DNA from: Clostridium_AW malenominatum
Lineage (GTDB): Bacteria; Bacillota; Clostridia; Clostridiales; Clostridiaceae
Reading direction: 5' to 3'
DNA length: 64,000 nucleotides
NCBI RefSeq assembly: GCF_039521365.1
Contig: NZ_BAAACF010000003.1
Coordinates: 124,001-188,000, forward strand
Under the pieces are notes generated by a model. That model did not search any database, was not told the origin of the DNA, and saw only the letters and a program-made list of their open reading frames with translations. The translations under genes were made by a program, and so were the position numbers. Shown piece by piece: positions 34,779 through 44,510 of this stretch. The stretch's first letter is position 1. Every line of letters begins with the position of its first letter.

Positions 34779-36084
34779 GAATACATATCTTTAATTTATT
34801 TATTCTTTTTTCCTTTACCTCTTCAATTTTAAAGACTATATTATCATGCTCAATAATATCTTGTTCCCCATTTTCAGGGATTCTACCCATTAAGTCTACT
34901 AGAAAACCACTAACTGTATCGTGTTCTTGTGAAGATAAATTTATATGGAGCTTGTCATTAAGTTCGTCTATTCCAAGTAATCCATTAACTATAAAGGTGT
35001 TGTTATCAACCTTCTTTATTTCTGGCTCGTCGTCATCATATTCGTCTTCTATATTACCCATTACTTCTTCTATAAGATCCTCTATAGACACTATTCCTGA
35101 GAATCCTCCATACTCATCTATTAATACAGCCATATGTTTTTTTGAAGCCTGTAATTCTTTAAATAGCTCATCAATATTTTTTGTTTCCGGAACAAAATAC
35201 GCTGGACGTAGTATACTTCTAATATCTACATTTTCAAAGCCACGTTTTCTAGCTTCAATAAAGAAATCCTTCATATAAAGTATCCCAATAATATTATCGC
35301 TATCTCCTTCAAATACAGGTACTCTTGAATATTTTTCTTCTAACAATTCATCTAAAAACTCATTAATAGGGGTATCTATATTAATTAAGTATACCTCTGT
35401 TCTTGGTGTCATAACTTCATCTGCCAATTTATCATCAAACTCAAATATACTATTTATCATTTCTTTTTCGGTTTCATTTATAACACCATGCTCTTGTCCC
35501 GCCTCTACCAAGGATTTAATTTCCTCTTTTGATACCTTTTCATCGAGTCCTTCTCCATCAAAGCCAAATAGTCTAATTAAAATATTAGTGGAGGCTGAAA
35601 GTAATTTTACAAAGGGCACAGTTATTTTAGATACATATAATATGGGTTTTACCGAAAACATTGCTATGGCCTCTGATCTTTGTAGTGCTACTCTTTTAGG
35701 GAATAATTCTCCAAATACTAGTGTTATATAGGCTAGCATTATGGTTACTCCAACTAAAGCTATTTGTCCACTATAGGGAATATTGAATTTATTTAGATAT
35801 TGCGCTAAATCCTTCGATATTCCAGTAGCTGCAGAAGCACTAGAAAAGAATCCCGCAAGAGTTATTCCTACTTGTATAGTGGATAAGAATTTTGTGGGTT
35901 CCTCCATAAGTTTTATTAGCAGCTCTGCTTTTTTATTTCCTTCTTCTGCAAGAAGTTTTAACTTATTTTTGTTCAAAGATACTATTGCCATCTCCGCTGA
36001 CGCAAAGAACGCATTAAGCAATGTTAAAATGACTATTAGAATTAATTGCGAAGTTATATTCGCAGGGTCAGGTTCTGGTTCCAT
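34765..36084 (-). CDS. CNNM/HlyC-CorC family membrane protein (magnesium/cobalt efflux type)
   Basis: 439 residues. The N-terminal CNNM (DUF21) membrane domain (~1-200) includes LNAFFASAEMAIVSLNK. Two CBS domains follow (~210-335: ELADEVMTPRTEVYLI-like and MAVLIDEYGGFSGIVSIEDL). A C-terminal CorC_HlyC domain closes it (IDELNDKLHI, DTVSGFLVDLMGRIP). Members are annotated as hemolysins, but the family is linked to Mg2+ and Co2+ transport. The ATG at 36084 follows AGGGAGGAA; a longer reading from 36144 lacks a site. Confidence 0.88.
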   Translation of the reverse strand: MEPEPDPANITSQLILIVILTLLNAFFASAEMAIVSLNKNKLKLLAEEGNKKAELLIKLMEEPTKFLSTIQVGITLAGFFSSASAATGISKDLAQYLNKFNIPYSGQIALVGVTIMLAYITLVFGELFPKRVALQRSEAIAMFSVKPILYVSKITVPFVKLLSASTNILIRLFGFDGEGLDEKVSKEEIKSLVEAGQEHGVINETEKEMINSIFEFDDKLADEVMTPRTEVYLINIDTPINEFLDELLEEKYSRVPVFEGDSDNIIGILYMKDFFIEARKRGFENVDIRSILRPAYFVPETKNIDELFKELQASKKHMAVLIDEYGGFSGIVSIEDLIEEVMGNIEDEYDDDEPEIKKVDNNTFIVNGLLGIDELNDKLHINLSSQEHDTVSGFLVDLMGRIPENGEQDIIEHDNIVFKIEEVKEKRINKLKICIQREV

Positions 36085-36151
36085 TAATATTTCCTCCCTA
36101 AATGAAAACAATTTTTTATTACTATAATACCATAAATAATACAATCTTTCA

Positions 36152-36165
36152 TGTTTACGTAAACA
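36152..36165. promoter_or_regulatory. Perfect 14-bp palindrome, possible operator
   Basis: TGTTTACGTAAACA lies 68 bases upstream of the CNNM gene. It is cre-like in ends and CG centre but has two mismatches to the CcpA consensus. Regulator unknown. Confidence 0.35.
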
Positions 36166-36185
36166 CCTTAACTATTTGTTAATAT

Positions 36186-37295
36186 TTAATTTCTAAGCAT
36201 TATTTCCAATGTTAATTTTGCTGTATTTAGTAAGTTCTCTATAGTAATAAATTCTTCCACAGTATGAACCTTACTCATTCCTGTTCCTAAGGTCACCGCT
36301 TTAATACCATTACCATTTAATACGTTGGCATCACTTCCACCACCAGTTGAAGCTGTAACAAACTCTACTCCAACTCTTTCACAAGCTGCCTTTGTAATTT
36401 TAAGTATTTCATCCCCTTCTTCTATGTTAACCGCATCATAGCTGTGTGTTACTTCTAATTCAATGTCCGCTCCAAACTTTTCTATAGCTTTGTTTAAAGC
36501 ATCTACCATGTGGGCTGTCTGTAATTTTAACTTTTCATTACTTATACTTCTAGCTTCCGCAACAATTTCTACTTCAGGGCAAACTATATTTGTAGCTACC
36601 CCGCCCTTTATCATTCCAATGTTAGCAGTAGTTTCTTCATCTATTCTTAAAAGTTTCATATTTACAATAGCTTCAGCTGCCACTTGAATAGCACTAATTC
36701 CCTCTTCAGGTGCTACCCCTGCATGAGCAGACCTGCCTTTTATTTTTGCTATAATTTTATCTTGAGCTGGAGCCTTCACAACGACCTTTCCTACATCTCC
36801 ACCGCTATCTAATACAAAAGCCCTCTTGGATTTTAATTTGTCGTATTCTAAACTTTTAGATCCTTTAAGCCCTCCCTCTTCACAAATTGTGAACACCACT
36901 TCTATAGGTCCATGAGATAGATTTTTTTCTTTTATAACCTTTAAAGCTTCTATAATCCCAACTATTCCTGACTTATCGTCGCCACCAAGAATTGTATTTC
37001 CACTACTATATATAGTGTCATTTTTAATTACTGGTTCAATATTTATTCCTGGCTTTACTGTATCCATGTGAGCTGAAAATAAAAGAGGTTCTAAGTTTAA
37101 ATCACCTTTTAAATATCCATATACATTGTTTCCATTGGATCCTATCTTTTCTCCAGCATTATCAGTCCAAACTTCCATTCCTAAAGATCTCATGTCCTCA
37201 ATTAACTTTTGAGCCATTTCCCCTTCATTTAAAGTCTCACTATCAATTTTTATGTACTCGAAAAAAGTGTTAATCACTCTATCTTTGTTTATCAT
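36186..37295 (-). CDS. M20-family peptidase (peptidase T-like, PepT2 group)
   Basis: 369 residues. Zinc-site motifs are FSAHMDTVKPG (His), GGDDKSGIVGIIEAL (bridging Asp), TICEEGGLKGSK (Glu-Glu) and a late HTVEEFITIENL histidine. The dimerisation domain carries GRSAHAGVAPEEG. The group cleaves tripeptides or related small substrates; specificity is not sure. Good start context with GGGAG. The gene is separated from the upstream potD by the repeat at 37331-37512. Confidence 0.85.
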   Translation of the reverse strand: MINKDRVINTFFEYIKIDSETLNEGEMAQKLIEDMRSLGMEVWTDNAGEKIGSNGNNVYGYLKGDLNLEPLLFSAHMDTVKPGINIEPVIKNDTIYSSGNTILGGDDKSGIVGIIEALKVIKEKNLSHGPIEVVFTICEEGGLKGSKSLEYDKLKSKRAFVLDSGGDVGKVVVKAPAQDKIIAKIKGRSAHAGVAPEEGISAIQVAAEAIVNMKLLRIDEETTANIGMIKGGVATNIVCPEVEIVAEARSISNEKLKLQTAHMVDALNKAIEKFGADIELEVTHSYDAVNIEEGDEILKITKAACERVGVEFVTASTGGGSDANVLNGNGIKAVTLGTGMSKVHTVEEFITIENLLNTAKLTLEIMLRN

Positions 37296-37330
37296 TTTTT
37301 ATCCACTCCCTTAATAAGAATTATAATATT

Positions 37331-37512
37331 AAAAAAATTGCTTTGCAATTTTTTCAGTTGTTTAGTTAATAGCTTTTTAGTGATTTAGTTAATGTAAAAA
37401 TTCCTTTATGGAACTTCATCATAAAGAAATCCCCCTAGGGGGATTTCCGCCACAACTAAAAACTAAAAATCTAAAACACTAAACAACTAACCAAAATTGC
37501 TCTGCAATTTTT
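37331..37512. repeat. Nested palindromic intergenic repeat, copy F (largest copy)
   Basis: Layered inverted repeats. Outermost are two AAAATTGC/GCAATTTT hairpins (37332-37353 and 37493-37512). Inside are TTAGTT-rich arms (37355-37390 with 37454-37491), then an AAATTCC/GGAA hairpin, then a perfect 22-base palindrome GAAATCCCCC-TA-centred (37426-37447). It follows the potD stop and probably terminates that operon. The core is nearly the same as copy G. Confidence 0.7.
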
Positions 37513-38560
37513 AATAATTCGCTTTTACTTCAGTCCAAATTTTATCATAATTTTCTAAAGATGAAGATAAGTCTTCAAATACTTCACTATTTTTTAAATC
37601 TTCTATATTAGGATAAGCACTTTTATCTGAAGTTAACTCTTCAGGAAGCTGCTTTATAACTTCATCCTGTGGTGAAGAATATCCTATAAATTCTACATTT
37701 TTTAATGCTATATCTGTCCTGCACATGTAATTTATGAACTCTTCTGCAAGTTTTGTGTTCTTACTACTACTTGGTATAACCATAGAATCATACCAAATGT
37801 TTGTCCCTTCCTTTGGAAGTGCATATTCTAAATCAGTATTCTCTCTCTTCATATACATAGCATCTCCAGACCAAACTACAGCTAGAGCTGCTTCTCCACC
37901 TATCATCTTATCTTTAACTTCATCCCCTACATAAGAAAGAACTAGTGGTAATTGTTTTATTAAGGCCGCTTTTACATCTTGCAATTCTTTTTCATTTTTA
38001 CTATTTAAGGAATAGCCAAGCATCTTTTGAGTAATTCCTATGGAATCACGAATACTATCTAACATGAATATTTTCTTTTTATACTTTTCGTTCCACAGTA
38101 TTTTCCAGCTATCTACTGGATCATCTACCATAGTTTTATTGTATAAAATACCTACTGTTCCCCACATATATGGCACTGAATATTCATTCTTAGAGTCAAA
38201 AGCTAAGTTCTTAAATCTTTCTTGTATAAGCTTATAGTTTGGAACATTGTTCATATCTAACTTATGAAGCATGTCTTCATCTATCATTTTCTTTATCATA
38301 TAGTCTGAAGGAATTAAAACGTCGTAATCACTGGAACCTGCCTTAATTTTTGCATACATCTCTTCATTTGTAGCAAACTCCTCATAAACTACTTTTACAT
38401 TATATTCTTTTTCAAAACTTTCTATAACTGATTTATCTATATAATCTCCCCAGTTATAAACTTTTAGAACCTGCTTATCATCTTTTCCACAAGCAGTCAT
38501 GCCAAATATTAATAATACTGATATACATAATAAAACTATATTTTTAAATATTTTCTTCAC
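37511..38560 (-). CDS. potD: Spermidine/putrescine-binding lipoprotein
   Basis: 349 residues. The signal peptide ends at the lipobox FGMTACG. The mature protein opens LKVYNWGDYIDKSVIESFEK, the classic PotD start, then DVLIPSDYMIKKM, SVPYMWGTVGILYN and VVWSGDAMYMKREN, the acidic and aromatic polyamine site region. It starts with GTG overlapping the potC stop by four bases, with GAAAGGAG upstream. Last gene of potABCD operon 2. Confidence 0.92.
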   Translation of the reverse strand: MKKIFKNIVLLCISVLLIFGMTACGKDDKQVLKVYNWGDYIDKSVIESFEKEYNVKVVYEEFATNEEMYAKIKAGSSDYDVLIPSDYMIKKMIDEDMLHKLDMNNVPNYKLIQERFKNLAFDSKNEYSVPYMWGTVGILYNKTMVDDPVDSWKILWNEKYKKKIFMLDSIRDSIGITQKMLGYSLNSKNEKELQDVKAALIKQLPLVLSYVGDEVKDKMIGGEAALAVVWSGDAMYMKRENTDLEYALPKEGTNIWYDSMVIPSSSKNTKLAEEFINYMCRTDIALKNVEFIGYSSPQDEVIKQLPEELTSDKSAYPNIEDLKNSEVFEDLSSSLENYDKIWTEVKANY

Positions 38561-39342
38561 GTCAATTTCTCCTTTCTACCATCCCTAGACATTCTGTTAT
38601 TTACTATTAATAATAGTAAAATTACACTAGCAAACATTATACTTAGCATTGCATTAATTTTGGGATTAACTCCTCTTCTTGCCATGGACCATATGGTTAT
38701 AGCTAAATTTGATACCCCTGAACCGGTGGTAAAAAAGCTAATTACAAAATCATCTATAGACATAGTAAATGCCAATAAAAATCCAGTAAATATTCCTGGC
38801 ATTATTTGAGGAAATATAACCTTCCTATATGCATGCATTGGAGTGGCACCCAAGTCTAGCGCAGCATCATAAATTTGCATATTAAGTTGTTTAATCTTAG
38901 GCAATACCGACAAAATTACATAGGGTATATTAATGGTTATATGAGCAAGAAGCATAGAAAAAAATCCTAGTTCCACCTTTGCAAATATAAATAAAAGCAT
39001 CAAAGATATACCTGTAACTATATCGGGATTTAATACTGGAAGATAGGTAATATTCATTACCAATGCCTTTCCAAACTTTTTCATATTGTGTATGCCAAGA
39101 GCTGCAAAGGTTCCTATAATCGTTGCAAAAATGGAAGCTATAAGAGCTATTACAATTGTATTGTAGAGAGCTCCCATAATCTGCTGATCTTTAAATAGCT
39201 GTACATACCAATCCAAAGTAAAGCCTGTCCAATGAGCTCTTGATTTAGAGCTATTGAAAGAAAATATTATAAGAACCACAATTGGGGAATATAAAAATGT
39301 AAAAATCAAAGCTGTATATATTTTTTTCAACGCTGATTTCAC
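38557..39342 (-). CDS. potC: Spermidine/putrescine ABC permease
   Basis: About 261 residues, six membrane spans, EAA loop YDAALDLGATPMHAYRKVIFP and SIDDFVISFFTTGSG, typical of PotC. I take the GTG at 39342, whose last bases overlap the potB stop (GTGA). The TTG at 39345 is the alternative. Confidence 0.9.
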   Translation of the reverse strand: MKSALKKIYTALIFTFLYSPIVVLIIFSFNSSKSRAHWTGFTLDWYVQLFKDQQIMGALYNTIVIALIASIFATIIGTFAALGIHNMKKFGKALVMNITYLPVLNPDIVTGISLMLLFIFAKVELGFFSMLLAHITINIPYVILSVLPKIKQLNMQIYDAALDLGATPMHAYRKVIFPQIMPGIFTGFLLAFTMSIDDFVISFFTTGSGVSNLAITIWSMARRGVNPKINAMLSIMFASVILLLLIVNNRMSRDGRKEKLT

Positions 39343-40163
39343 CAAAGACCGCCCCCTTCATTTTCTTGTTCATACTTCATATTAATACTCATAGTAAAAA
39401 CCATTATAAGCATTAACACTACTGAAAGGGCAGAGCCGAATCCCCAATTCCTTGTAGTTAGGAATTGTTCTTGTATTAAGTTTCCTATTAAAGTAAATTG
39501 TCCTCCTCCAAGTAACTTTGAAATTACAAAGGTAGTTAATGCAGGCATAAACACCATTATAACTCCAGAGAGCACTCCTGGAAGGCTTAGAGGAAAAATT
39601 ATTCTTCTAAACACTGTAAAAGGTGGTGCACCTAAGTCCTCCGCTGCTTCTAAAACTGCTTTATCTGTTTTGACTAGTATAGAATAAATAGGCAACACCA
39701 TAAAGGGTAAAAAGTTATAAACCATCCCTAAAATAACAGCTTTTTCTGTATACAGAAGGGTAGGAGCATTAAGTCCAAAAAACTTAAATAAAGAAGCAAC
39801 TATACCATTGTTTTCAAGCAAGGTCATCCATGCATAGGTTCTTGCAAGAAAGTTCATCCACATAGGTATAATAAAAAGAACCACCATAGTACTTTTCTTG
39901 CTTAAATTTTTCCCAGCTAGTATCATAGCCATGGGATATCCTAATATTAAGCATATTATTGTACTTGTAACTGCCAATCTTAAGGATCTCCAAAAAACAG
40001 ACAGATATATAGGTTCAAAAACTCTTTTTATATATTTAAGTGTAAAGTGAATTCCCGTACTGTCCACTACTATTACACTATAGTAGAGAACTAGAGCTAG
40101 GGGTATAACTGTAAATACAATCATCCATAATACATAAGGGTATGCCATCCACTTCCTTTTCAT
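39339..40163 (-). CDS. potB: Spermidine/putrescine ABC permease
   Basis: 274 residues, six membrane spans, EAA loop LEAAEDLGAPPFTVFRRIIFP, TFVISKLLGGGQFTLIGNLI typical of PotB. The ATG comes right after the potA stop, with AAAAAGGTG upstream, so translation is coupled. Confidence 0.91.
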   Translation of the reverse strand: MKRKWMAYPYVLWMIVFTVIPLALVLYYSVIVVDSTGIHFTLKYIKRVFEPIYLSVFWRSLRLAVTSTIICLILGYPMAMILAGKNLSKKSTMVVLFIIPMWMNFLARTYAWMTLLENNGIVASLFKFFGLNAPTLLYTEKAVILGMVYNFLPFMVLPIYSILVKTDKAVLEAAEDLGAPPFTVFRRIIFPLSLPGVLSGVIMVFMPALTTFVISKLLGGGQFTLIGNLIQEQFLTTRNWGFGSALSVVLMLIMVFTMSINMKYEQENEGGGLW

Positions 40164-41207
40164 TTATTTATTCACCTTTTTCATTATGTGAATTTCAGAA
40201 GGGCCTATATTCATACCTACCTTAGCACCTACCTGTTCCATTTTAGTGCTATGAACTAGCCATTTAAATCCCTCTGCTAAAATAGCCATTTCATAATGTA
40301 CTCCCTTAAATATAACTGATTGTACTTCCCCTTTTATCATGCCTTCACTTACATCTACTAATTCTATATCTTCTGGTCTTATAACCACATCAATTTTTTC
40401 ATTTTCTCCAAAACCCTTGTCCACACAAACAAATCCATGGTTAGCAAATTCTACAAAATAATCCTTAACCATTATTCCATCTATTATATTGCTTTCCCCT
40501 ATAAAATCTGCTACAAAAGCATTTTTAGGTTCATTGTATATGTCTACTGGGCTTCCAATTTGTTGAATTATCCCTTCATTCATTACTACTATGGTATCTG
40601 ACATTGTAAGAGCCTCTTCTTGGTCGTGAGTTACAAACACAAAGGTTATTCCAAGCCTTTGTTGAATATTTTTTAGCTCTAATTGCATGTCCTTTCTAAG
40701 CTTTAAGTCTAGAGCACCTAGAGGTTCATCTAGAAGCAGAACTTGAGGTTCATTTACCAAAGCTCTTGCAATAGCAATACGTTGCTGTTGTCCTCCACTT
40801 AAGGAATCCACAGATCTTTTTTCAAATCCAGCTAAATTCACAAGCTCCAACATTTCCTTAACTTTTCTATCGATTTCCGATTTACTAAGTTTTTTTATTC
40901 TAAGACCAAAAGCAATGTTTTCATACACATTCATGTGTGTGAAAAGTGCATATTTCTGAAATACGGTATTTAATTTTCTTTTATATGGAGGAAGGTTTGT
41001 AATATTTTCTCCCTCAAAAAGAATTTCACCACTTGTAGGACTCTCAAATCCACCAATAATTCTTAGCGTAGTGGTCTTCCCACATCCACTAGGACCCAAA
41101 AGGGTTAGAAACTCATTTCGATTAATATATAGGTTTAAATTGTCTAGAACTTTATTCCCATCATATTCTTTGGAAATGTTTGATAATGTAATAATTTTCT
41201 CATGCAT
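40164..41207 (-). CDS. potA: Spermidine/putrescine ABC ATPase
   Basis: 347 residues. Walker A GPSGCGKTTT, signature LSGGQQQRIAIARAL, Walker B VLLLDEPLGALDL, H-loop VFVTHDQEEALT, and a TOBE domain with VVIRPEDIEL. First gene of operon 2 (potABCD order). Upstream lie palindromic operator candidates. Confidence 0.93.
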   Translation of the reverse strand: MHEKIITLSNISKEYDGNKVLDNLNLYINRNEFLTLLGPSGCGKTTTLRIIGGFESPTSGEILFEGENITNLPPYKRKLNTVFQKYALFTHMNVYENIAFGLRIKKLSKSEIDRKVKEMLELVNLAGFEKRSVDSLSGGQQQRIAIARALVNEPQVLLLDEPLGALDLKLRKDMQLELKNIQQRLGITFVFVTHDQEEALTMSDTIVVMNEGIIQQIGSPVDIYNEPKNAFVADFIGESNIIDGIMVKDYFVEFANHGFVCVDKGFGENEKIDVVIRPEDIELVDVSEGMIKGEVQSVIFKGVHYEMAILAEGFKWLVHSTKMEQVGAKVGMNIGPSEIHIMKKVNK

Positions 41208-41239
41208 CGATCTACCCCCAATACCATATTATATTATAC

Positions 41240-41263
41240 AAATATGTTATTTATAACATATTT
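41240..41263. promoter_or_regulatory. Palindromic operator candidate upstream of pot operon 2
   Basis: AAATATGTTAT-TT-ATAACATATTT, perfect 11-bp arms, 33 bases upstream of potA. The half-site ATAACATATT recurs in the same spacer and upstream of pot operon 3. Confidence 0.5.
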
Positions 41264-41298
41264 CGACTTGGAAAAAATCATGTATAACAATGTAGTTT

Positions 41299-41330
41299 TA
41301 ACATATTACCAAAGCATTGTCAATATGTTA
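41299..41330. promoter_or_regulatory. Second inverted pair of the same half-site
   Basis: TAACATATT (41299-41307) and AATATGTTA (41322-41330) repeat the half-site of the palindrome at 41240. The rest of the 343-base spacer (41208-41550) is AT-rich and must hold the divergent promoters of potA and the phospholipase C-like gene; I see no other gene in it. Confidence 0.45.
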
Positions 41331-41550
41331 TTCCCAAAATATATCCACAAGAAAAAGTGAGGATTTCCTCCTTAATTTATTTCCATTTTTCTCATATCAA
41401 AAATATGATATACCTTTTTAAGGAAATTAATCACGCTTTTTTTAAGTGACATTTAACTATTATGTTTGAATTGTATGTTAAATATTTTAAGTAATATTAT
41501 ATAATAATAATCATTAAGATATATAATTATCCTAGAAAGGATGTGACGTT

Positions 41551-42420
41551 ATGCCAGGTATTATTACTCACTATCTTTGTGGAGATGAAATGATTAAAGC
41601 CTTAAATAACATAGAGTTGAAAAATTTACTTATACAATATAGACAAGTTTTTAATTTAGGTACTCAAGGTCCAGATATATTTTTTTATTATAGAGTTTGG
41701 CCTTGGAGTAATAATGATGGTGTAAGCCATATTGGAGATACTATGCACGAAAAAAATGTTACCTTATTTTTTAAAGAAGCTTTAAAATACATATTCAGTA
41801 CCAAAGAAAGTACCAAAGCTTTACTTACAGCCTATATTTGTGGTTACGGATGCCATTATTCCCTTGATTCAAACACTCATCCTTATATTTTTTATAGAAC
41901 AGGAGAGGATTCAGCTTTCCACAGGCACTTTGAAACCTCCCTTGATTTTATTATGCTCCAAAGGCTTAAAAATAAAAATCCTTGGGAGATAAAACCTTAC
42001 AACCTTGCAAAGATAGGTAATATTGAAGCTTTGACCATAGGCAAAATGTATAATCATATTTTAAATAAAGTGTATGATATAAATATAGAAGAAAGTCAAA
42101 TAGTCACCGCTATCAAAGATATGAGCAATGTTCAAAGAGCATTAATGGATAGAACGGGCATAAAAAAGAAGCTTCTACACAAAGCTCCCCTTATATCCAA
42201 TATGATATATCCATTAAAGATTAATGATAATATAGATTACTTAGGAAACTCTTCTTTCATAGAAATGTTCCAAAAATCCGTAAAAGAATCAGAAGAAATT
42301 TGCATCAAATTATATAATGATAGCTTAAGTGAAATTCTTCTATTAGAAAATGAAGATTATATAGGTAATAGGTCTTTTACTACGGGATTGGATTGTGATT
42401 TATCAAATAACAAATATTAA
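41551..42420 (+). CDS. Zinc-dependent phospholipase C-like protein
   Basis: 289 residues with no signal peptide. It has the metal-ligand pattern of the PF00882 family: an N-terminal ITHYLCGDEMIKAL His, QGPDIFFYY Asp, HIGDTMHEKN, ICGYGCHYSLDSNTHPY and RHFETSLDF. Secreted alpha-toxin-type phospholipases keep the same ligands but carry a signal and C2 domain, both absent here. Intracellular clostridial homologs are common and uncharacterised. The ATG follows AGAAAGGATG. Confidence 0.8.
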   Translation: MPGIITHYLCGDEMIKALNNIELKNLLIQYRQVFNLGTQGPDIFFYYRVWPWSNNDGVSHIGDTMHEKNVTLFFKEALKYIFSTKESTKALLTAYICGYGCHYSLDSNTHPYIFYRTGEDSAFHRHFETSLDFIMLQRLKNKNPWEIKPYNLAKIGNIEALTIGKMYNHILNKVYDINIEESQIVTAIKDMSNVQRALMDRTGIKKKLLHKAPLISNMIYPLKINDNIDYLGNSSFIEMFQKSVKESEEICIKLYNDSLSEILLLENEDYIGNRSFTTGLDCDLSNNKY

Positions 42421-42468
42421 AGTAATTCCCTTATAGCAACTTCTATTAATCAACTTAAGTTTCGTTAA

Positions 42469-42507
42469 ATGCTACACATGTTTGACCAAAGGGAGTTTGT
42501 GTAGCAT
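42469..42507 (+). other. Hairpin downstream of the phospholipase C-like gene
   Basis: ATGCTACACA (42469-42478) pairs with TGTGTAGCAT (42498-42507) around a 19-base loop. There is no T run, so it is not a clear terminator. Confidence 0.4.
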
Positions 42508-42578
42508 AGAAACCTTTTATAAAAGAAATTTTAGAATTACTTATTGAAACGAAAGGATTTCAAGTACTATATAGATTT

Positions 42579-44294
42579 TTAAATCTTAAACTCCTCCACA
42601 GAAGAATTCAACCCATTGACTATTTCATCAAGCTTCGTTATAGCTTCTCTTACCATTTGGATGGAATTAGTTTGTTCTTCTGAAACTGCACTTATTTCCT
42701 GTGAAGTAGCTGAATCTATTTTTACGGAATCCGCTACATTTTCCACGAAACCTTGAACTTTATTCATAGATTCTTCTATTTCCTTCATATCCTTAACTAT
42801 AATCTCTACCTCATGGGTTACAGTTTTTGCTTTATTTTCAATTTCCCCAAAAATATTTTTAGTATCCTCTAAGTCATTTTTAACCTTTTCTCCAAAGGCT
42901 TTATTTTCTTCCATTACAGAACTAGTGCTACTTATTATTGAAACTATATGATCTATTATAGTTTTTATTTCCTCTGTAGCTTTTGAGGATTCATTGGCAA
43001 GTTTTCTTATTTCATCTGATACTACAGCAAATCCCCTACCACTTTCTCCAGCTCTTGCTGCTTCAATAGCTGCGTTTAATGCTAATAGGTTTGTTTGGTC
43101 AGCAATAGATTTAATTGCTTCCACCACATTTCCTATATGCTGTGACTTTTCTGATAACTCACTAATTCCCTTTCTAACCTTTGTTCTTCCTTGGAAATCT
43201 AAATCAAAACTATTATTAAATTTTTCAAAAGCCTCCATACCTAAATTATTAATTTTAAGCATTTCCTCCGAGTTTTGTAAAAGCTCACCTAATTCCTTAT
43301 GAATATCTCTCGTATTATCAGAAAGACCATTCATAGCTTCTAAGCTTATACTAGCACCATTAGCATGATTAAGAGAAGTTTTTGCTACTTCCATAATACT
43401 ACTTGACATTTCCTCACTAGAAGCCAATATTTCATTAGAAGAAATATTAATCCCCTCTGATATTTGCACTAAATCATCTGTAGTATGACAAATATCATTA
43501 ACCATACCTTTCAGTTTATTTACCATAGTTTTAAAACTATCATAAAGGATTTTAATTTCTTCTCTATCCCCATCCATATTGTCAATTTCTACAGTCAAAT
43601 CATATTTTGATATTTTTTCAGCAGCTAAGCTTAATTTCTTAATTGGTCCAGCTATTCTCCTTGATATAAGGATAGCAATAATTATCGTAACTAAAACTAT
43701 AATTATTGTCATTATAATTAAAGTAATTTGAAATGCCTTGAAGTTTTTATATTCCGCCTCTACATCAAAATCAGCTCCAATAAAGCCTACTACTTCTCCA
43801 CTCCCATCCTTTATTGGGTAATAAGAGGATATTAATACTCCATACTGCTCGTCTATTACAAAGTCTTTACTTACATAGGGATTTCCTTTCATAACCTCAA
43901 GATATTCATCGTAGGTTTTTTCTACTTCTCCAATGGTAGTAGAATCCCCTTCATCTACTACATAAGCAAATTTATTATCTTTATTTAGGGTCATGGCATA
44001 AAAATATTTTGCACCTGTTACATTTTTGAATTCTTTATAATCATGTTTCAGTTCTAGATATTTAGGATTTGTTTTATCTCTTGATTCAAATATTTCCTTA
44101 AAGTCCTGTATATTCATTGCCTCTGCTGCATATTTTGTAGCTTTTAACCCATTATTAGCTAAATCCTGTACAAATAACTTTTTTGACCTATTTAAACCTA
44201 GTGATAAAAATACTATTAGAGCTATAGTAATTAATACACTAAAAATAGTTGTCAACCTAAATTCAATTGTGTTGGTAAAATTTTTTTTCAACAT
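42579..44294 (-). CDS. Transmembrane methyl-accepting chemotaxis protein
   Basis: About 571 residues. TM1 is at ~10-32, and an extracytoplasmic sensor of Cache-like type follows (YFYAMTLNKDNKFAYVVDEGD, then GVLISSYYPIKDGSGEVVGF). TM2 is at ~190-215, then a HAMP region (RRIAGPIKKLSLAAEKISKY) and the signalling domain with tip DQTNLLALNAAIEAARAGE. The ATG at 44294 has TTGGAGG. Ligand unknown. It lies between the PLC-like gene and pot operon 3, with separate transcription likely because copy G of the repeat precedes it. Confidence 0.9.
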   Translation of the reverse strand: MLKKNFTNTIEFRLTTIFSVLITIALIVFLSLGLNRSKKLFVQDLANNGLKATKYAAEAMNIQDFKEIFESRDKTNPKYLELKHDYKEFKNVTGAKYFYAMTLNKDNKFAYVVDEGDSTTIGEVEKTYDEYLEVMKGNPYVSKDFVIDEQYGVLISSYYPIKDGSGEVVGFIGADFDVEAEYKNFKAFQITLIIMTIIIVLVTIIIAILISRRIAGPIKKLSLAAEKISKYDLTVEIDNMDGDREEIKILYDSFKTMVNKLKGMVNDICHTTDDLVQISEGINISSNEILASSEEMSSSIMEVAKTSLNHANGASISLEAMNGLSDNTRDIHKELGELLQNSEEMLKINNLGMEAFEKFNNSFDLDFQGRTKVRKGISELSEKSQHIGNVVEAIKSIADQTNLLALNAAIEAARAGESGRGFAVVSDEIRKLANESSKATEEIKTIIDHIVSIISSTSSVMEENKAFGEKVKNDLEDTKNIFGEIENKAKTVTHEVEIIVKDMKEIEESMNKVQGFVENVADSVKIDSATSQEISAVSEEQTNSIQMVREAITKLDEIVNGLNSSVEEFKI

Positions 44295-44420
44295 CTTATT
44301 ATCCTCCAAATCAGCAATATATAACCTTATTTCGCTATTATTTTATCATATATTGACATTTTTCACCATTGTACTATTATTAAGTTTTCCTTAATTAAAT
44401 ATTATTCTTACCTAACTAAT

Positions 44421-44510
44421 AGTTGTTTAGTTAATGTGAAAATTCCTTTATGGAATTTTATAAAAAAAGAAATCCCCCAAAGGGGATTTCCGCCAAAACT
44501 AAAAACTTAT
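44421..44510. repeat. Nested palindromic intergenic repeat, copy G
   Basis: GTTTAGTTAAT, an AAAATTCC-TTTA-GGAATTTT hairpin, then AAATCCCC/GGGGATTT and AACTAAAAACT, in the same order as copy F. It follows the potCD stop and probably ends operon 3. Confidence 0.7.

Noticed and set aside
34765..36084. Pore-forming hemolysin
   Set aside because: Domain order is CNNM-CBS-CorC_HlyC, a metal transport-related family; the hemolysin name is historical.
36152..36165. Confident CcpA site before the CNNM gene
   Set aside because: The palindrome has two mismatches to the cre consensus, so it is listed only as an unassigned palindrome.
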